Shown here piece by piece: positions 9,923 through 19,314 of a DNA stretch of 64,000 bases. The notes under the pieces were generated by a model. The model was given only the letters and a program-made list of their open reading frames with translations. It was not told the origin of the DNA and made no database searches. The DNA comes from Martinezella miluonensis. Its GTDB lineage: Bacteria; Pseudomonadota; Alphaproteobacteria; Rhizobiales; Rhizobiaceae. The translations under genes were made by a program, and so were the position numbers. The stretch is from the NCBI RefSeq assembly GCF_900094545.1, contig NZ_FMAH01000032.1, forward strand, positions 1 through 64,000, in the 5' to 3' direction. The stretch's first letter is position 1. Each line of letters begins with the position of its first letter.

Positions 9923-10420
9923 ATGACCACGCTCCGCATCGCCCTTTACCAGCCCGACATTCCCGGCAACACCGGCACGATCCTGCGGCTGGCCGCTTGC
10001 CTCGGCCTCGGCGTCGACATCATCGAGCCCGCGGGTTTCGACATATCGGACCGCAACCTCAAGCGTGCCGGCATGGACTACCTCTCCGCCGTCACTCTGA
10101 CGCGACATGTGAACTGGGATCGTTTCGAGACATGGCGCCAGGAAAGCGGCCGCAGGTTGGTGCTTGCCTCGACCAAAGCAGCACAACCCTACACTGATTT
10201 CGCTTTCCGCGGCGACGATATCCTCCTCTTCGGCCGCGAAAGCGCCGGCGTGCCGGAACATGTGCATGACAAGGCCGACAGCCGCATTCTGATCCCCATG
10301 GTGGAGGGCCAGCGCTCCATCAACGTCGCCATGTCCGCGGCCATGATATCGGGTGAAGCGCTGCGGCAGACGCAATGGTCGCCGACGTCAACACTGGGCT
10401 TGAATGTCGCACCCGAATAG
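9923..10420 (+). CDS. trmL: tRNA (cytidine(34)-2'-O)-methyltransferase
   Basis: SPOUT-fold methyltransferase that 2'-O-methylates the wobble base of leucine tRNAs using S-adenosylmethionine. 165 residues from ATG 9923 (MTTLRIALYQPDIPGNTG). A TTG three codons upstream is possible but less likely. The family's YQPDIPGNTGTILRLAA start, the LFGRESAGVP segment and the C-terminal knot motif SINVAMSAAM are all present, at the typical length of about 160 residues. It is transcribed away from the ABC exporter. Confidence 0.93.
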   Translation: MTTLRIALYQPDIPGNTGTILRLAACLGLGVDIIEPAGFDISDRNLKRAGMDYLSAVTLTRHVNWDRFETWRQESGRRLVLASTKAAQPYTDFAFRGDDILLFGRESAGVPEHVHDKADSRILIPMVEGQRSINVAMSAAMISGEALRQTQWSPTSTLGLNVAPE

Positions 10421-10497
10421 GCGTTGGCACGTCCAATAAAGTGTGAGAAGCTTGCCTCTGGAATGCTCTAACTCAGGCAACCTTGGCGAGGTGACCC

Positions 10498-11649
10498 ATG
10501 TTCCAGACGGCATTCACGCTCTCCCTCACGCAGTTCGCGCGCACCTTGAGCCTCCCCGAGCGGCTTCAGCGCTCACCGGCCCGCAATCTCGCTCTCGAAG
10601 GCCTTCGTCAGCGGAACCTCGCGCTCGACGCGCTGTTCTACGACATCAAGGTGATCACGCCGGAGGAAGCCTTCTACCTCAGCGACTCGCTGGCAGCCGA
10701 AGGCGCAATCATGATTGTCCCGCCAAGTGGCGGTGCAGCGATAACCCTTTGCGAGACGGTGGACGAATTTGTCCTGAGAGGCGGCGATAAGGTGCAGGCC
10801 CTCACCGTCGCAGGCATCGGTGGCTCCGCATTGGGCGCGGCGGCCTTCGCCCGCAACGTGGCCGATGCAATACAGGGGCCGGTTGCCGCCGTCGTTTCAG
10901 GCTATGGCATCGCCGATGTCATTACCGAGGCTTTCGGCGGACATTTTCTCTTTGGCCATCTGCGCGGCCTGCGTCCGTTTCTGGAGATATTCGACGATAT
11001 CGCCGGCCGGCCCAAGGTTGGAGCGCATGGCGACGAATCGGCCGCCCGCACCAGCCTCGATACCCGAACCGTGCGGGCGCTTCTTGCGGACTCCCGCCTG
11101 TCATTCCGGCTGTTGACCGGCCACTCCAAGGGCAATCTGGTCCTCTCCGCTGCCCTGCACGACCTGCACAAGCAAGATGAGGCGCGGATCGCGAAGCTCG
11201 CCCCTGAGATGAAGATCGTGACGATCGGCGCGCGCATCGCCATGCCGCCGGCCTTCACCGATGTCGTCGATGTCATGGGTGCGTGGGACTGGTTCGGCGA
11301 GATCAATTCCCGCCCGTTCATCGACGCCGACCGCCGCATCCCCCATGCCTGGCATCACACGAATACCGACTTGAACGGGCATTTGCCCGTGACAGCCACG
11401 CTCAGGGACATCTTGGCGACGTCGCCGGCGAAAGCGGAAGCAAAGACCGGGGAATACGATGCCGCATCCCAGGATGAATTGTCGACGGCGGCGGAAACAG
11501 TCGCTGTTGCTACCTCGCCGATTGGCTCCAAGCGACGATCGGCAACGATCGAAAACGTCAAACATGCCTTCGCTGCCGGCATATTGCCCAACGCACCGCC
11601 GATCGAACCGGGCTCACCCGACGAGCTGCAGCCGCCCAAGACTCATTGA
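10498..11649 (+). CDS. Alpha/beta-hydrolase-like protein of unknown substrate
   Basis: 383 residues. Residues about 208-213 read TGHSKGN, the nucleophile elbow (GxSxG) of lipase-like alpha/beta hydrolases, preceded by a predicted strand. A glycine-rich TVAGIGGSALGAAAF segment near residue 103 may be a substrate-binding or membrane-contacting part. There is no signal peptide. The last 60 residues are low-complexity and probably disordered. I cannot assign the acid and histidine of a triad with confidence. Relatives occur as conserved hypothetical proteins in rhizobia. No partner is indicated by the neighbours. Confidence 0.7.
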   Translation: MFQTAFTLSLTQFARTLSLPERLQRSPARNLALEGLRQRNLALDALFYDIKVITPEEAFYLSDSLAAEGAIMIVPPSGGAAITLCETVDEFVLRGGDKVQALTVAGIGGSALGAAAFARNVADAIQGPVAAVVSGYGIADVITEAFGGHFLFGHLRGLRPFLEIFDDIAGRPKVGAHGDESAARTSLDTRTVRALLADSRLSFRLLTGHSKGNLVLSAALHDLHKQDEARIAKLAPEMKIVTIGARIAMPPAFTDVVDVMGAWDWFGEINSRPFIDADRRIPHAWHHTNTDLNGHLPVTATLRDILATSPAKAEAKTGEYDAASQDELSTAAETVAVATSPIGSKRRSATIENVKHAFAAGILPNAPPIEPGSPDELQPPKTH

Positions 11650-11687
11650 TCGGGCTTATGCGCAATTGTTGATCCAATATGTCGCAA

Positions 11688-11708
11688 GCAACGGTGGACT
11701 ACCGTTGC
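11688..11708 (+). terminator. Hairpin after the hydrolase-like gene
   Basis: GCAACGGT (11688-11695) and ACCGTTGC (11701-11708) form a perfect 8-base-pair stem with a 5-base loop, about 40 bases after the stop codon. No T-tract follows, so this is only a weak terminator candidate. Confidence 0.35.
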
Positions 11709-11854
11709 AACAAGCGTATAATGCTTAGCCGGCAAGTGAATTTTCCATGTTTAAAGCAGCGCGACCGCAGACTGAAATTTACGACTTTTCAGTAGGTTAT
11801 CATCACTTTCGGAATCATTGACGACATAGCGGCATGAGAAAGATTTAGCAGAAA

Positions 11855-13498
11855 ATGGAATCCACCATCGTCATGATTAATCTGTTCGGCGCCATCGGCC
11901 TCCTGCTGTTCGGCCTTGCGCAGGTAAAAGACGGTGTGTCACGCGCTTTCGGCGCCCGCCTCAGAACAGGTCTTGCCAGAGGAACCCGCAGCGGCACGCG
12001 ATCGTTCGCATCCGGCTTCGTCGCGACAATCGCATTGCAGAGCTCCACGGCAACGGCGCTCATGATCGCTTCCTTCGTCGAGCGCGACCTCGTCCTGCCG
12101 AGCATGGCGCAGATCGTGCTGCTGGGCGCCAATGTCGGCACTGCGGTCACCGCATGGATTGTCGCGACCGGCATCGAATGGCTGTCTCCCCTCATCATCC
12201 TGATCGGCATCATCTTATATCGCCGCACCTCGACCTCTCAGCAGGGCGCGGGAACCGCGCTTATCGGCATCGGGCTCATGCTGCTTTCTCTGCAGCTGCT
12301 CAGTCTTGCGACCGCGCCGATGCGGCAATCGGCAGCGCTTGGCGCCTTCATCGGGCTGCTGGACGGCGCGCTGCCGGTGGCGCTCATCTTCTCGGCGGTG
12401 CTGGCCTTCGTGTCTTCGTCGAGCCTTGCGGTGGTCGTGCTGATACTCTCACTTGCATCGACCGGTATTTTGTCTCCGGCATTGACCGTCGTTCTCGTGC
12501 TCGGCGCCAATCTCGGCGGCGCGGTTCCACCCGTCATGGCGACGCTGTCTGGCCCGGCAACCGTTCGGCGCGTCACCTTGGGAAACCTGATCGTGCGCGC
12601 AATCGGTTGCCTCATCGTGCTGCCGCTCGCAGGCTATATCGGGGATTGGATGCAGGGCCTCCATTTCTCGCCGGCCAAACTGCCCGTAGACGTGCATCTG
12701 CTTTTCAATATCGCCCTCGCCATCTGCGCATGGCCCTTCTCGCGCCTGCTCTCGAGGACCATGCTCCGGGTCGTGCCCAACGATCCGCAGACCGACGATG
12801 GCCCGAAGTTTCTCGACCAGCAGGCCCTGCAAACGCCCGTCGTGGCGCTTGCCAGCGCCACCCGAGAGGTTCTCGCGGTTGGCGACCTCATCGAGCGCAT
12901 GCTGATCCGCACCGAAAATGCCTTCAACAACAACGACCTGTCGCCCTTGAAGGAAATCCCGGTTCTGGAAAAGCGCGTCGACCGCATCCAGCAGGAGGTG
13001 AAAATCTACCTGTCGAAGCTGGGACGTGACGGGCTGGACGACGAGAACGGCCGCCGCTCGATCGTCATCATCGATTATGCCATCAATCTCGAACATATAG
13101 GCGACATCATCGAAAAGGGCCTGGCCGAACAGGTGGGGAAGAAAATCGACAAGGGCCTGACTTTCTCGGAGGACGGATATCGCGAGCTGAGAAGCCTCTT
13201 CAGCCTGACAGTCGATAATCTCCGTATCGCCCAGACGATCCTCGTGACCCGCGACTTCAATCTGGCCAAGCAGCTGATGGAGGTGAAGGTGGACGTGCGC
13301 CGGCTGGAAAAGCAGTCCTCCGAGCGTCATCTCGAAAGATTGCGCGACGGCCGCGTCGATAGCCTGCAGACCAGCTCGCTGCATCTCGACATGCTGCGCG
13401 ATCTGAAACGCATCAATGCCCACATCGTTTCGGTGGCGCATCCGATCCTGGACGAGAGCGGGCTGCTGATCGAAAGCCGTTTGAGGAAGACGCAGTAG
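11855..13498 (+). CDS. Na+/phosphate cotransporter with C-terminal PhoU-like domain
   Basis: 547 residues. The N-terminal half has two repeated transport segments, with QSSTATALMIASF and later SSSLAVVVLILSLA. These correspond to the QSS motifs of the NptA/PNaS phosphate symporters. From about residue 340 a helical PhoU-like domain follows, rich in charged residues, including an RSIVIIDYAINLEHIGDIIE stretch typical of PhoU. It imports phosphate into the cytoplasm, or moves it outward in some relatives. I looked for a Pho box upstream and saw no clear one. Confidence 0.92.
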   Translation: MESTIVMINLFGAIGLLLFGLAQVKDGVSRAFGARLRTGLARGTRSGTRSFASGFVATIALQSSTATALMIASFVERDLVLPSMAQIVLLGANVGTAVTAWIVATGIEWLSPLIILIGIILYRRTSTSQQGAGTALIGIGLMLLSLQLLSLATAPMRQSAALGAFIGLLDGALPVALIFSAVLAFVSSSSLAVVVLILSLASTGILSPALTVVLVLGANLGGAVPPVMATLSGPATVRRVTLGNLIVRAIGCLIVLPLAGYIGDWMQGLHFSPAKLPVDVHLLFNIALAICAWPFSRLLSRTMLRVVPNDPQTDDGPKFLDQQALQTPVVALASATREVLAVGDLIERMLIRTENAFNNNDLSPLKEIPVLEKRVDRIQQEVKIYLSKLGRDGLDDENGRRSIVIIDYAINLEHIGDIIEKGLAEQVGKKIDKGLTFSEDGYRELRSLFSLTVDNLRIAQTILVTRDFNLAKQLMEVKVDVRRLEKQSSERHLERLRDGRVDSLQTSSLHLDMLRDLKRINAHIVSVAHPILDESGLLIESRLRKTQ

Positions 13499-13547
13499 CC
13501 TACTTCAGGCTGATCGCCTGCCGCTGCAACCGCTCATTTCGTCCGTT

Positions 13548-13805
13548 TCAATCCGCCGACGGCAAACGCCGCATGGTGAACTCGATGCGGTCGCCCTCAA
13601 TCTGGCGCCAGCTTTCGACTTCGGTCCAGTAGGCGGCTTTCGGGAACTCATCGAACCATTCACGCGCCTTGGCACGCGCTTCGGGGCGACTGAGACAAAA
13701 AGTCTCTCGAACGAAATCGCTCTTTCCGCCGGCCGGATGTTCCTGCCGATAGCGGAATATTCTGCTTCTCAACCCATCAAGGGGCGGCGGTCCGGGTATC
13801 TTCAT
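13548..13805 (-). CDS. Small conserved hypothetical protein
   Basis: 85 residues beginning MKIPGPPPLDGLRSRIF, with an ETFCLSRPEARAKAREWFDE helix and a WTEVESWRQ segment. A GAGG ribosome-binding site lies about 9 bases before the ATG. The protein is soluble, with no signal or membrane segment. The composition and codon use look genuine, but I do not recognise a named domain. It converges with the Na/Pi gene, 49 bases away. Confidence 0.7.
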   Translation of the reverse strand: MKIPGPPPLDGLRSRIFRYRQEHPAGGKSDFVRETFCLSRPEARAKAREWFDEFPKAAYWTEVESWRQIEGDRIEFTMRRLPSAD

Positions 13806-13979
13806 GATGAAACCTCGCCTTTGAGAGGGGGAACATAATACCGCATCGGAAATTTTGCGAGTCGATTCTCCTGCAACGCCGCTGCACTGGTTGTGCCGTA
13901 GTGTTGCTGTTATTCAAAATCACGATACATACGGTGCGAATCGCGGGCCGCCGGCTGCTCGCGCCGTCGGAGAGCATGA

Positions 13980-14891
13980 ATGGAACGACCCAATCTTCCC
14001 AAAGGACTGCCTGAGGATATTGAAGCAAAGAAAGAGGCCGCGAGAACCTGGTTCGAGAGCCTGCGCGATGCGATCTGCGCCGAGTTCGAGAAGCTGGAGG
14101 ACGAGCTTGCCGGCCCTCTCTCCGATCAGGAGCCGGGACGCTTCGTCGCCAAGGACTGGCAGAGGGAAAGCGGTCAGGGCGGCGGCGGCCGCATGTCGAT
14201 GATGGAAGGCCGCGTCTTCGAAAAGGTCGGCGTCCACACTTCCACCGTCTATGGCGAGTTCTCTCCGGATTTCCGCAGCCAGATACCTGGCGCCGAGGAA
14301 GACCCACGTTTCTGGGCTTCGGGCCTGTCGCTGATCGCCCATCCCGTCAATCCGAACGTGCCGGCTGTGCATATGAATACCCGCATGGTGGTCACGACGA
14401 GCCAATGGTTCGGCGGCGGCGCAGACCTGACGCCGGTGCTCGACCGTCGCCGCACCCAGGAAGACCCCGACAGCGTCCTCTTCCATCGCGCCATGCAGAT
14501 CGTCTGCGAGCGGCATGCCGTCGCCGACTACCAGCACTATAAGAACTGGTGCGACGAGTATTTCTTTCTGAAGCATCGTAACGAGCCGCGCGGCATCGGC
14601 GGCATCTTCTTCGACTGGCTGCATTCGCCGGAGGAAGCCGGCGGCTGGAACGCCGATTTTGCCTTCACCCGCGACGTCGGCCGCGCCTTTTCCATGGTTT
14701 ATCCGCGCATCGTCCGCTCAAATTTCAACGAAGCATGGACGGAAGAGGACCGCGACGAACAATTAATCCGTCGCGGGCGTTATGTGGAGTTCAATTTGTT
14801 GTATGATCGGGGTACAATATTCGGGCTGAAAACAGGCGGCAACGTGGAATCGATCCTATCGTCTCTGCCGCCCGTGGTACGCTGGCCGTAG
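13980..14891 (+). CDS. hemF: Oxygen-dependent coproporphyrinogen III oxidase
   Basis: Cytoplasmic enzyme of haem synthesis that decarboxylates coproporphyrinogen III to protoporphyrinogen IX with O2. 303 residues, the usual length. Family motifs are present: GGGRMSMMEGRVFEKVGV, the HMNTRMV region, WFGGGADLTPV, CDEYFFLKHR and GIGGIFFDW, and the C-terminal RYVEFNLLYDRGT. GGAGAGCATGA provides a ribosome-binding site. I did not see an FnrN/FixK box upstream. Confidence 0.97.
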   Translation: MERPNLPKGLPEDIEAKKEAARTWFESLRDAICAEFEKLEDELAGPLSDQEPGRFVAKDWQRESGQGGGGRMSMMEGRVFEKVGVHTSTVYGEFSPDFRSQIPGAEEDPRFWASGLSLIAHPVNPNVPAVHMNTRMVVTTSQWFGGGADLTPVLDRRRTQEDPDSVLFHRAMQIVCERHAVADYQHYKNWCDEYFFLKHRNEPRGIGGIFFDWLHSPEEAGGWNADFAFTRDVGRAFSMVYPRIVRSNFNEAWTEEDRDEQLIRRGRYVEFNLLYDRGTIFGLKTGGNVESILSSLPPVVRWP

Positions 14892-14983
14892 GGCATCCAA
14901 CATAAAATGACCGAATAAGCCCTGAAATCGGCGGAGTGAGTGCATAGATTAGGTAATGCTCGTTTCAATCGGAGGAGGTTGTA

Positions 14984-15265
14984 ATGGCAGTACAGATTCA
15001 GGTCGTGGAAGTTTCGAAGGAAACGAGGCTTTCGCGCACTGTCGATAGTCTGGAATTCATCGTCCGGCTAGCCGAGGACATGAGGGTCCGCAGCGGGTCC
15101 GATTTACCTCTCTCCTGCTTCATCGAGCAGGTGAGAATGCAACTTGCAGGCAACAGGTCGCCGAGCGATCTCGCTCGCATGGAGGCCGATCGCTCGGCCA
15201 GACAGGCGCCCGTTACGACATATCAGTCGTCTGACTGCTTCAAATCCTGGGCAATGCCGGACTGA
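14984..15265 (+). CDS. Small protein of unknown function
   Basis: 93 residues, soluble, starting MAVQIQVVEVSKETRLSRTV. A strong GGAGGAGG ribosome-binding site sits at good spacing. The middle (VDSLEFIVRLAEDMRVRSG) looks helical. No domain is recognised. A perfect hairpin follows the stop, consistent with a single-gene transcript. Confidence 0.65.
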   Translation: MAVQIQVVEVSKETRLSRTVDSLEFIVRLAEDMRVRSGSDLPLSCFIEQVRMQLAGNRSPSDLARMEADRSARQAPVTTYQSSDCFKSWAMPD

Positions 15266-15279
15266 AATCCGAAAGAATG

Positions 15280-15308
15280 GTCCGGCAAGCGTTGGAACCT
15301 TGCCGGAC
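15280..15308 (+). terminator. Hairpin after the 93-residue protein gene
   Basis: GTCCGGCAAG (15280-15289) and CTTGCCGGAC (15299-15308) make a perfect 10-base-pair stem with a 9-base loop, starting 14 bases after the stop. The following bases include a CTTTTCCC stretch but not a proper T-tract. Confidence 0.5.
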
Positions 15309-15397
15309 AGAGAAACCTTTTCCCATTCGTAGCGTTTTAACCTTCATGTCCTTCGGCATGAAGGGCCGCAATCCTGTTGAATATTGAGGAGGAAGAC

Positions 15398-15583
15398 ATG
15401 CGACTGTTCGAATGTGGTACGCTTGTACCCGGCTGCACATGGCACACGCGCGCCAAGGACGATGCCGAAGTGGTTCGTCGCGCTGTCGAGCACATGCGTG
15501 ATGCGCATGGCGAAACAATCGTCAGGGAAAATATGATCGACAACATCAAGGCACGCATACGCGACGAAGCCAATGCAGCCTGA
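15398..15583 (+). CDS. DUF1059-type small protein
   Basis: 61 residues from ATG 15398, chosen because GAGGAGGAAGAC lies directly upstream. It begins MRLFECGTLVPGCTWH and contains ARDD-like (AKDDAEVVRRAVEHM) and HGE segments. These match the small DUF1059 family, in which two cysteines and two histidines are conserved. Metal binding is plausible but unproven. It ends 14 bases before the convergent cca gene. Confidence 0.8.
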   Translation: MRLFECGTLVPGCTWHTRAKDDAEVVRRAVEHMRDAHGETIVRENMIDNIKARIRDEANAA

Positions 15584-15597
15584 GCTGCGCTCTGTCG

Positions 15598-16854
15598 TCA
15601 GGCGTTAGCCAGATCCGTCAACCGGGCGAGAAGACCCGCCCGGTCGACAGTAAAGTTTCCTTCAAGCCATTCCTGCTCCAGCTTACCGAGAAGTTCGCCG
15701 ACGCGCGGACCTGCACTGATGCCTGCGGCAAGCGCATCCGAACCGCTGAGAGGAAAAGTCGGTCTCTTCCACTTCGACGCACGCTCCAGCAACTTGCCGA
15801 GCCGTGCAGTGCGCGCCATCTCCTCGAAATCGCCCTCGGCCTTGCCCCGCGCAACAGCCAGCGCCAGCTTCAGCCGGACAGCTATGCCGGATGGATCATA
15901 GCGGTAAAGCAGCCGATCGAAAGCGGCCTCCGATATCTCATCTTTTATACCGGGCGCATTCGCCCAAGCCTGCAGATAGGCTGCCTCGGCCTTCGACAGA
16001 CGCAGACGCTCGGCAAGTTTGCCAAGTCTCGCCGCATCCGGCGGCACGATAGCGGCAAGCCGCAGCAAAGGATCCGCCGCCCAACCGAGCGCTTGCTCGG
16101 CGGCAATCAACGCCGGAATGGCGTCGATACCCCATTTTTCCGTTTCCGGCAGAACCTCGGTCAGCACCCCAACCTGGCGCATCCAGAGCAGCGCCCGGCC
16201 CGGATCCCCGGCCGAAAGCAGCTTCTTCATTTCCGACCAGACACGCTCGGCCGACAATGTCGCGATCTTCGCCCGCGCCGCCGCGCAGGCGCGTAGTCCG
16301 TCCGCATCCGGGCGGCCGCTGCCGTAATGCGCAAAGAAGCGGAAGAAGCGCAAAATGCGCAGATGATCCTCGGCGATCCGCGTCGCGGCATCGCCGATAA
16401 AGCGGATATTGCGTCGTTCCAGATCGGCTAGTCCACCCACCAGATCGAGCACCTCGCCATCGGCGGAAGCATAAAGCGCGTTGATTGTCAGATCGCGCCG
16501 CTCGGCATCGGCCTGCCAGTCCTCGCTGAAGGCAACGCGTGCGCGCCGCCCATCCGTCTCCACATCCCGGCGTAGGGTCGTGATCTCGAACGGCTTTCCA
16601 TCGATGACCAGGGTGACCGTTCCATGTGCGATGCCTGTTGGCACCGCCTTGATACCGGCGGCATTTGCTCTTTCGACGACAGCCTCCGGCAGCAGTGTCG
16701 TTGCGATATCGATATCGGCGACCGGCAGCCCCATGAGACTATTGCGCACGGCACCACCGACCACACGGCCCTCGCCGCCATCGGCATTCAGCAAGGCCAG
16801 CACCCGCTGCAGCGCCTTATCCCGGAACCAGGCTTCACCGGCAACGGACGTCAT
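15598..16854 (-). CDS. cca: CCA-adding tRNA nucleotidyltransferase
   Basis: Adds or repairs the 3' CCA end of tRNAs, or acts as a related poly(A) polymerase-type enzyme. 418 residues, class II nucleotidyltransferase. The GGAVRNSLMG and DIDIATTL motifs carry the catalytic aspartates, with RRDLTINAL and EDHLRILRFFRF following. The C-terminal helical half binds tRNA. Its ATG overlaps the end of the upstream NUDIX gene by 4 bases, so translation is probably coupled. Last gene of the operon DUF1285-NUDIX-cca. Confidence 0.94.
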   Translation of the reverse strand: MTSVAGEAWFRDKALQRVLALLNADGGEGRVVGGAVRNSLMGLPVADIDIATTLLPEAVVERANAAGIKAVPTGIAHGTVTLVIDGKPFEITTLRRDVETDGRRARVAFSEDWQADAERRDLTINALYASADGEVLDLVGGLADLERRNIRFIGDAATRIAEDHLRILRFFRFFAHYGSGRPDADGLRACAAARAKIATLSAERVWSEMKKLLSAGDPGRALLWMRQVGVLTEVLPETEKWGIDAIPALIAAEQALGWAADPLLRLAAIVPPDAARLGKLAERLRLSKAEAAYLQAWANAPGIKDEISEAAFDRLLYRYDPSGIAVRLKLALAVARGKAEGDFEEMARTARLGKLLERASKWKRPTFPLSGSDALAAGISAGPRVGELLGKLEQEWLEGNFTVDRAGLLARLTDLANA

Positions 16855-17486
16855 GTGTAAAGCCTTTCATAAAGCGTGCGGACGATGCCCGCTGTAATGC
16901 CCCAGATCATGCGCTGCCCATAGGGTATGCGATAGAAATGGCGTTCGGTTCCCTGCCAGAGCATGGTGTCTGTCGCATGGTGGCTTGGGTCCATCAAGAA
17001 GGAGAGCGGCACCTCGAAGGCATCCTCCACCTCTGTGGGGTTGAGGGCCAGATCGAAGCCCGGCTTCACCACCGCAAGGATCGGCGTGATGCGAAAGCCG
17101 GTGGCGGCTAGATAATACGGGAGCCGCGCGACGGGTTCTATGAAGATATCGCCCAGCCCGATCTCCTCACCTGTCTCACGCACGGCAGCCATTTCCGGCG
17201 AAGCGTCCTCCGGATCGATGGCGCCGCCAGGGAATGCGATCTGGCCGGAATGCTTGCGCAAAGTCGAGGTCCTGAGCGTGAAGATCACCTTGGCGTCGTC
17301 GCCGCTGTCGACGACCGGCACGAGCACGGCGGCATCCTTCAGCTTCAGCCCTTCGACTTGGGATATGGTCTCGGGATTGAGGCGATGATCGCCATGATCG
17401 CGCCAGGCGAACTCGACCGCGCCACCGCTCTGCCTGAGAGCACGGCGCCGGAACTCATCCGCGGAATAAAGAGGGAATTCGCTCAT
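16851..17486 (-). CDS. NUDIX hydrolase, CoA pyrophosphatase-like
   Basis: 211 residues. A NUDIX box, GAIDPEDASPEMAAVRETGE followed by EIGL, spans about residues 90-115. The upstream SGQIAFPGG and the downstream PVARLPYYLAATGF match the CoA/8-oxo-dGTP subgroup (NudL type). It probably hydrolyses CoA derivatives or oxidised nucleotides to two phosphorylated products. It overlaps its neighbours on both sides by 4 bases, which marks a tight operon with cca. Confidence 0.9.
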   Translation of the reverse strand: MSEFPLYSADEFRRRALRQSGGAVEFAWRDHGDHRLNPETISQVEGLKLKDAAVLVPVVDSGDDAKVIFTLRTSTLRKHSGQIAFPGGAIDPEDASPEMAAVRETGEEIGLGDIFIEPVARLPYYLAATGFRITPILAVVKPGFDLALNPTEVEDAFEVPLSFLMDPSHHATDTMLWQGTERHFYRIPYGQRMIWGITAGIVRTLYERLYT

Positions 17487-18106
17487 CGTGTCAGCGCGTC
17501 CAGTTCGGCAACCGTCATGACGGGAAAGATCGAGCCGCCGGAGCGCACACAGAACACCTCTCGCCCTGCTATCTCGACGGGCTCGCCGAGTTCGATGAGA
17601 TCATACATGACCGCGCGCGTCACCAGCGCCTCCAGGCGTCCGCGGACGTGCAGGTAGGGCTTCAGCTCGTCGTTCTCGCCGCGGATGACGAAACGGAGCG
17701 GATGTTCCCTGCCCGCCTCGACGACATCGCCGACATTGGTGCGGAAAGTCAGCACGCGTCTGCCGTCACGCTCCGTCACGCTCATCTCGACGGCGACGAA
17801 CGGCGAATCGGCGACGCGAATGCCGACCTTTTCCACAGGCGTGACGAGATAGGTCTTCCCGTCGGCGTCCTTGCGCAGGACAGTGGAGAACAGCCGCACC
17901 AGCGGGGCACGCCCGATCGGCGTACCCAGATAGAACCAGGTCCCGTCAGCCTTGATCTCCATATCGATATCGCCGCAAAACGGGGGATTCCAGCGATCGA
18001 CCGGCGGCAAGCCCTTCTTGCGATCGCCGCTGTCTCCAGCGGCACGCGATATGAGGGCTGCGAGACTCGCTGCATCGCCGGTAGCCTTGATTTCCTCGGT
18101 TGCCAT
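17483..18106 (-). CDS. DUF1285 domain protein
   Basis: 207 residues. The central segments PPFCGDIDMEIKADGTWFY and GTPIGRAPLVRLFSTVLRKD are typical of the DUF1285 family, a pleckstrin-like double domain with no assigned role. There is no signal peptide. It is first in the DUF1285-NUDIX-cca operon, overlapping the NUDIX start by 4 bases. The divergent MoxR gene begins 168 bases away, so both promoters lie in 18107-18274. Confidence 0.88.
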   Translation of the reverse strand: MATEEIKATGDAASLAALISRAAGDSGDRKKGLPPVDRWNPPFCGDIDMEIKADGTWFYLGTPIGRAPLVRLFSTVLRKDADGKTYLVTPVEKVGIRVADSPFVAVEMSVTERDGRRVLTFRTNVGDVVEAGREHPLRFVIRGENDELKPYLHVRGRLEALVTRAVMYDLIELGEPVEIAGREVFCVRSGGSIFPVMTVAELDALTR

Positions 18107-18274
18107 TCTTCCGTCCCGGTTCGCCGTTAGTCACGAATACGACAGTTTCTCACGAGATAGTCATTCGAAACGTGCTTGTCAGCCATGCTCGTGGCGATAA
18201 GTTGTATTGATTATGGGGCAAATGTGTAAGGTCTGCGAATCGCGCGCACCGCTTTTCTGCCATTGGAGACGCAA

Positions 18275-19288
18275 ATGGGCATGATTAAATCGACCGAAAC
18301 GAGCCTCGACGAGCAGGCCATCATCGCTTCAGCCGAAAAGGCGCTGAGCGATATCGCCAGCATCCGCGAAGAAGTATCGAAGGTCATTTTCGGTCAGGAA
18401 AGCGTCGTTGAGAATACGCTCCTGGCCGTGCTCGCTGGCGGCCATGCCCTGCTGGTCGGCGTGCCCGGCCTTGCAAAGACGAAGCTTGTCACGACGCTCG
18501 GCGCAGTCCTGGGCCTTGCCTCCAACCGCGTGCAATTCACGCCCGACCTGATGCCCTCCGATATTCTCGGCTCCGAAGTCATGGATCAGGACGAAACCGG
18601 CCGCCGCTCCTTCCGTTTCGTCAAGGGTCCGGTCTTCGCACAGTTGCTGATGGCAGACGAAATCAACCGCGCCTCGCCGCGCACGCAGTCTGCGTTGCTG
18701 CAGTCCATGCAGGAATATCACGTCACCATCGCCGGCCAGCGTTATGACCTGCCCGCTCCCTTCCATGTTCTTGCAACGCAGAACCCGCTCGAACAGGAAG
18801 GCACCTATCCGCTGCCGGAAGCCCAGCTCGACCGCTTCCTGCTGCAGGTCGATGTCGGTTATCCCGAGCTGGCCGACGAGCGCCGCATCCTGCTCGAAAC
18901 GACCGGCTTGAGCGAAGCGACGCCGCAGGCGGTCATCAATGCCGCACGTCTGCTGGAAATTCAGCAGCTGATCCGCCAGATGCCCGTCGGCGACGGCGTG
19001 GTCGATGCGATCCTGTCTCTGGTGCGCTCTGCCCGCCCGGGCCAAGGCAACGCCTCGACCGACAAGCATGTTGCCTGGGGTCCAGGCCCGCGCGCCGGCC
19101 AGGCCATGATGCTCTGCGCCCGCGCCCGCGCACTGTACGAAGGCCGGCTTGCGCCTTCGATCGACGATGTGCATGCACTTGCCGAGCCCGTGCTCGAGCA
19201 TCGCATGGCGCTGACCTTCGCGGCCCGCGCCGAAGGCATGTCCGTGCGCGATGTCATCTCAGGGCTGGTAAAACAGCCGAGAACGTGA
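18275..19288 (+). CDS. MoxR-family AAA+ ATPase
   Basis: 337 residues from ATG 18275, preferred over an upstream TTG because GGAG lies 7 bases before it. An AAA+ ATPase: Walker A-type GVPGLAKTKL near residue 70, Walker B LLMADEINRASPRTQSALLQ, sensor 1 ATQNPLEQEGTYPLPEAQLD and the arginine finger region after it. MoxR proteins act as chaperones that mature metal enzymes or envelope complexes, together with von Willebrand A-type partners. The next three genes are the usual partners, on the same strand. Confidence 0.95.
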   Translation: MGMIKSTETSLDEQAIIASAEKALSDIASIREEVSKVIFGQESVVENTLLAVLAGGHALLVGVPGLAKTKLVTTLGAVLGLASNRVQFTPDLMPSDILGSEVMDQDETGRRSFRFVKGPVFAQLLMADEINRASPRTQSALLQSMQEYHVTIAGQRYDLPAPFHVLATQNPLEQEGTYPLPEAQLDRFLLQVDVGYPELADERRILLETTGLSEATPQAVINAARLLEIQQLIRQMPVGDGVVDAILSLVRSARPGQGNASTDKHVAWGPGPRAGQAMMLCARARALYEGRLAPSIDDVHALAEPVLEHRMALTFAARAEGMSVRDVISGLVKQPRT

Positions 19289-19314
19289 GCCCGATGTCGA
19301 GGAGAGTGTAGCGC

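Noticed and set aside
13806..13979. FnrN/FixK box (TTGAT-N4-ATCAA) upstream of hemF
   Set aside because: No matching half-sites in the upstream region, so no oxygen control is claimed.
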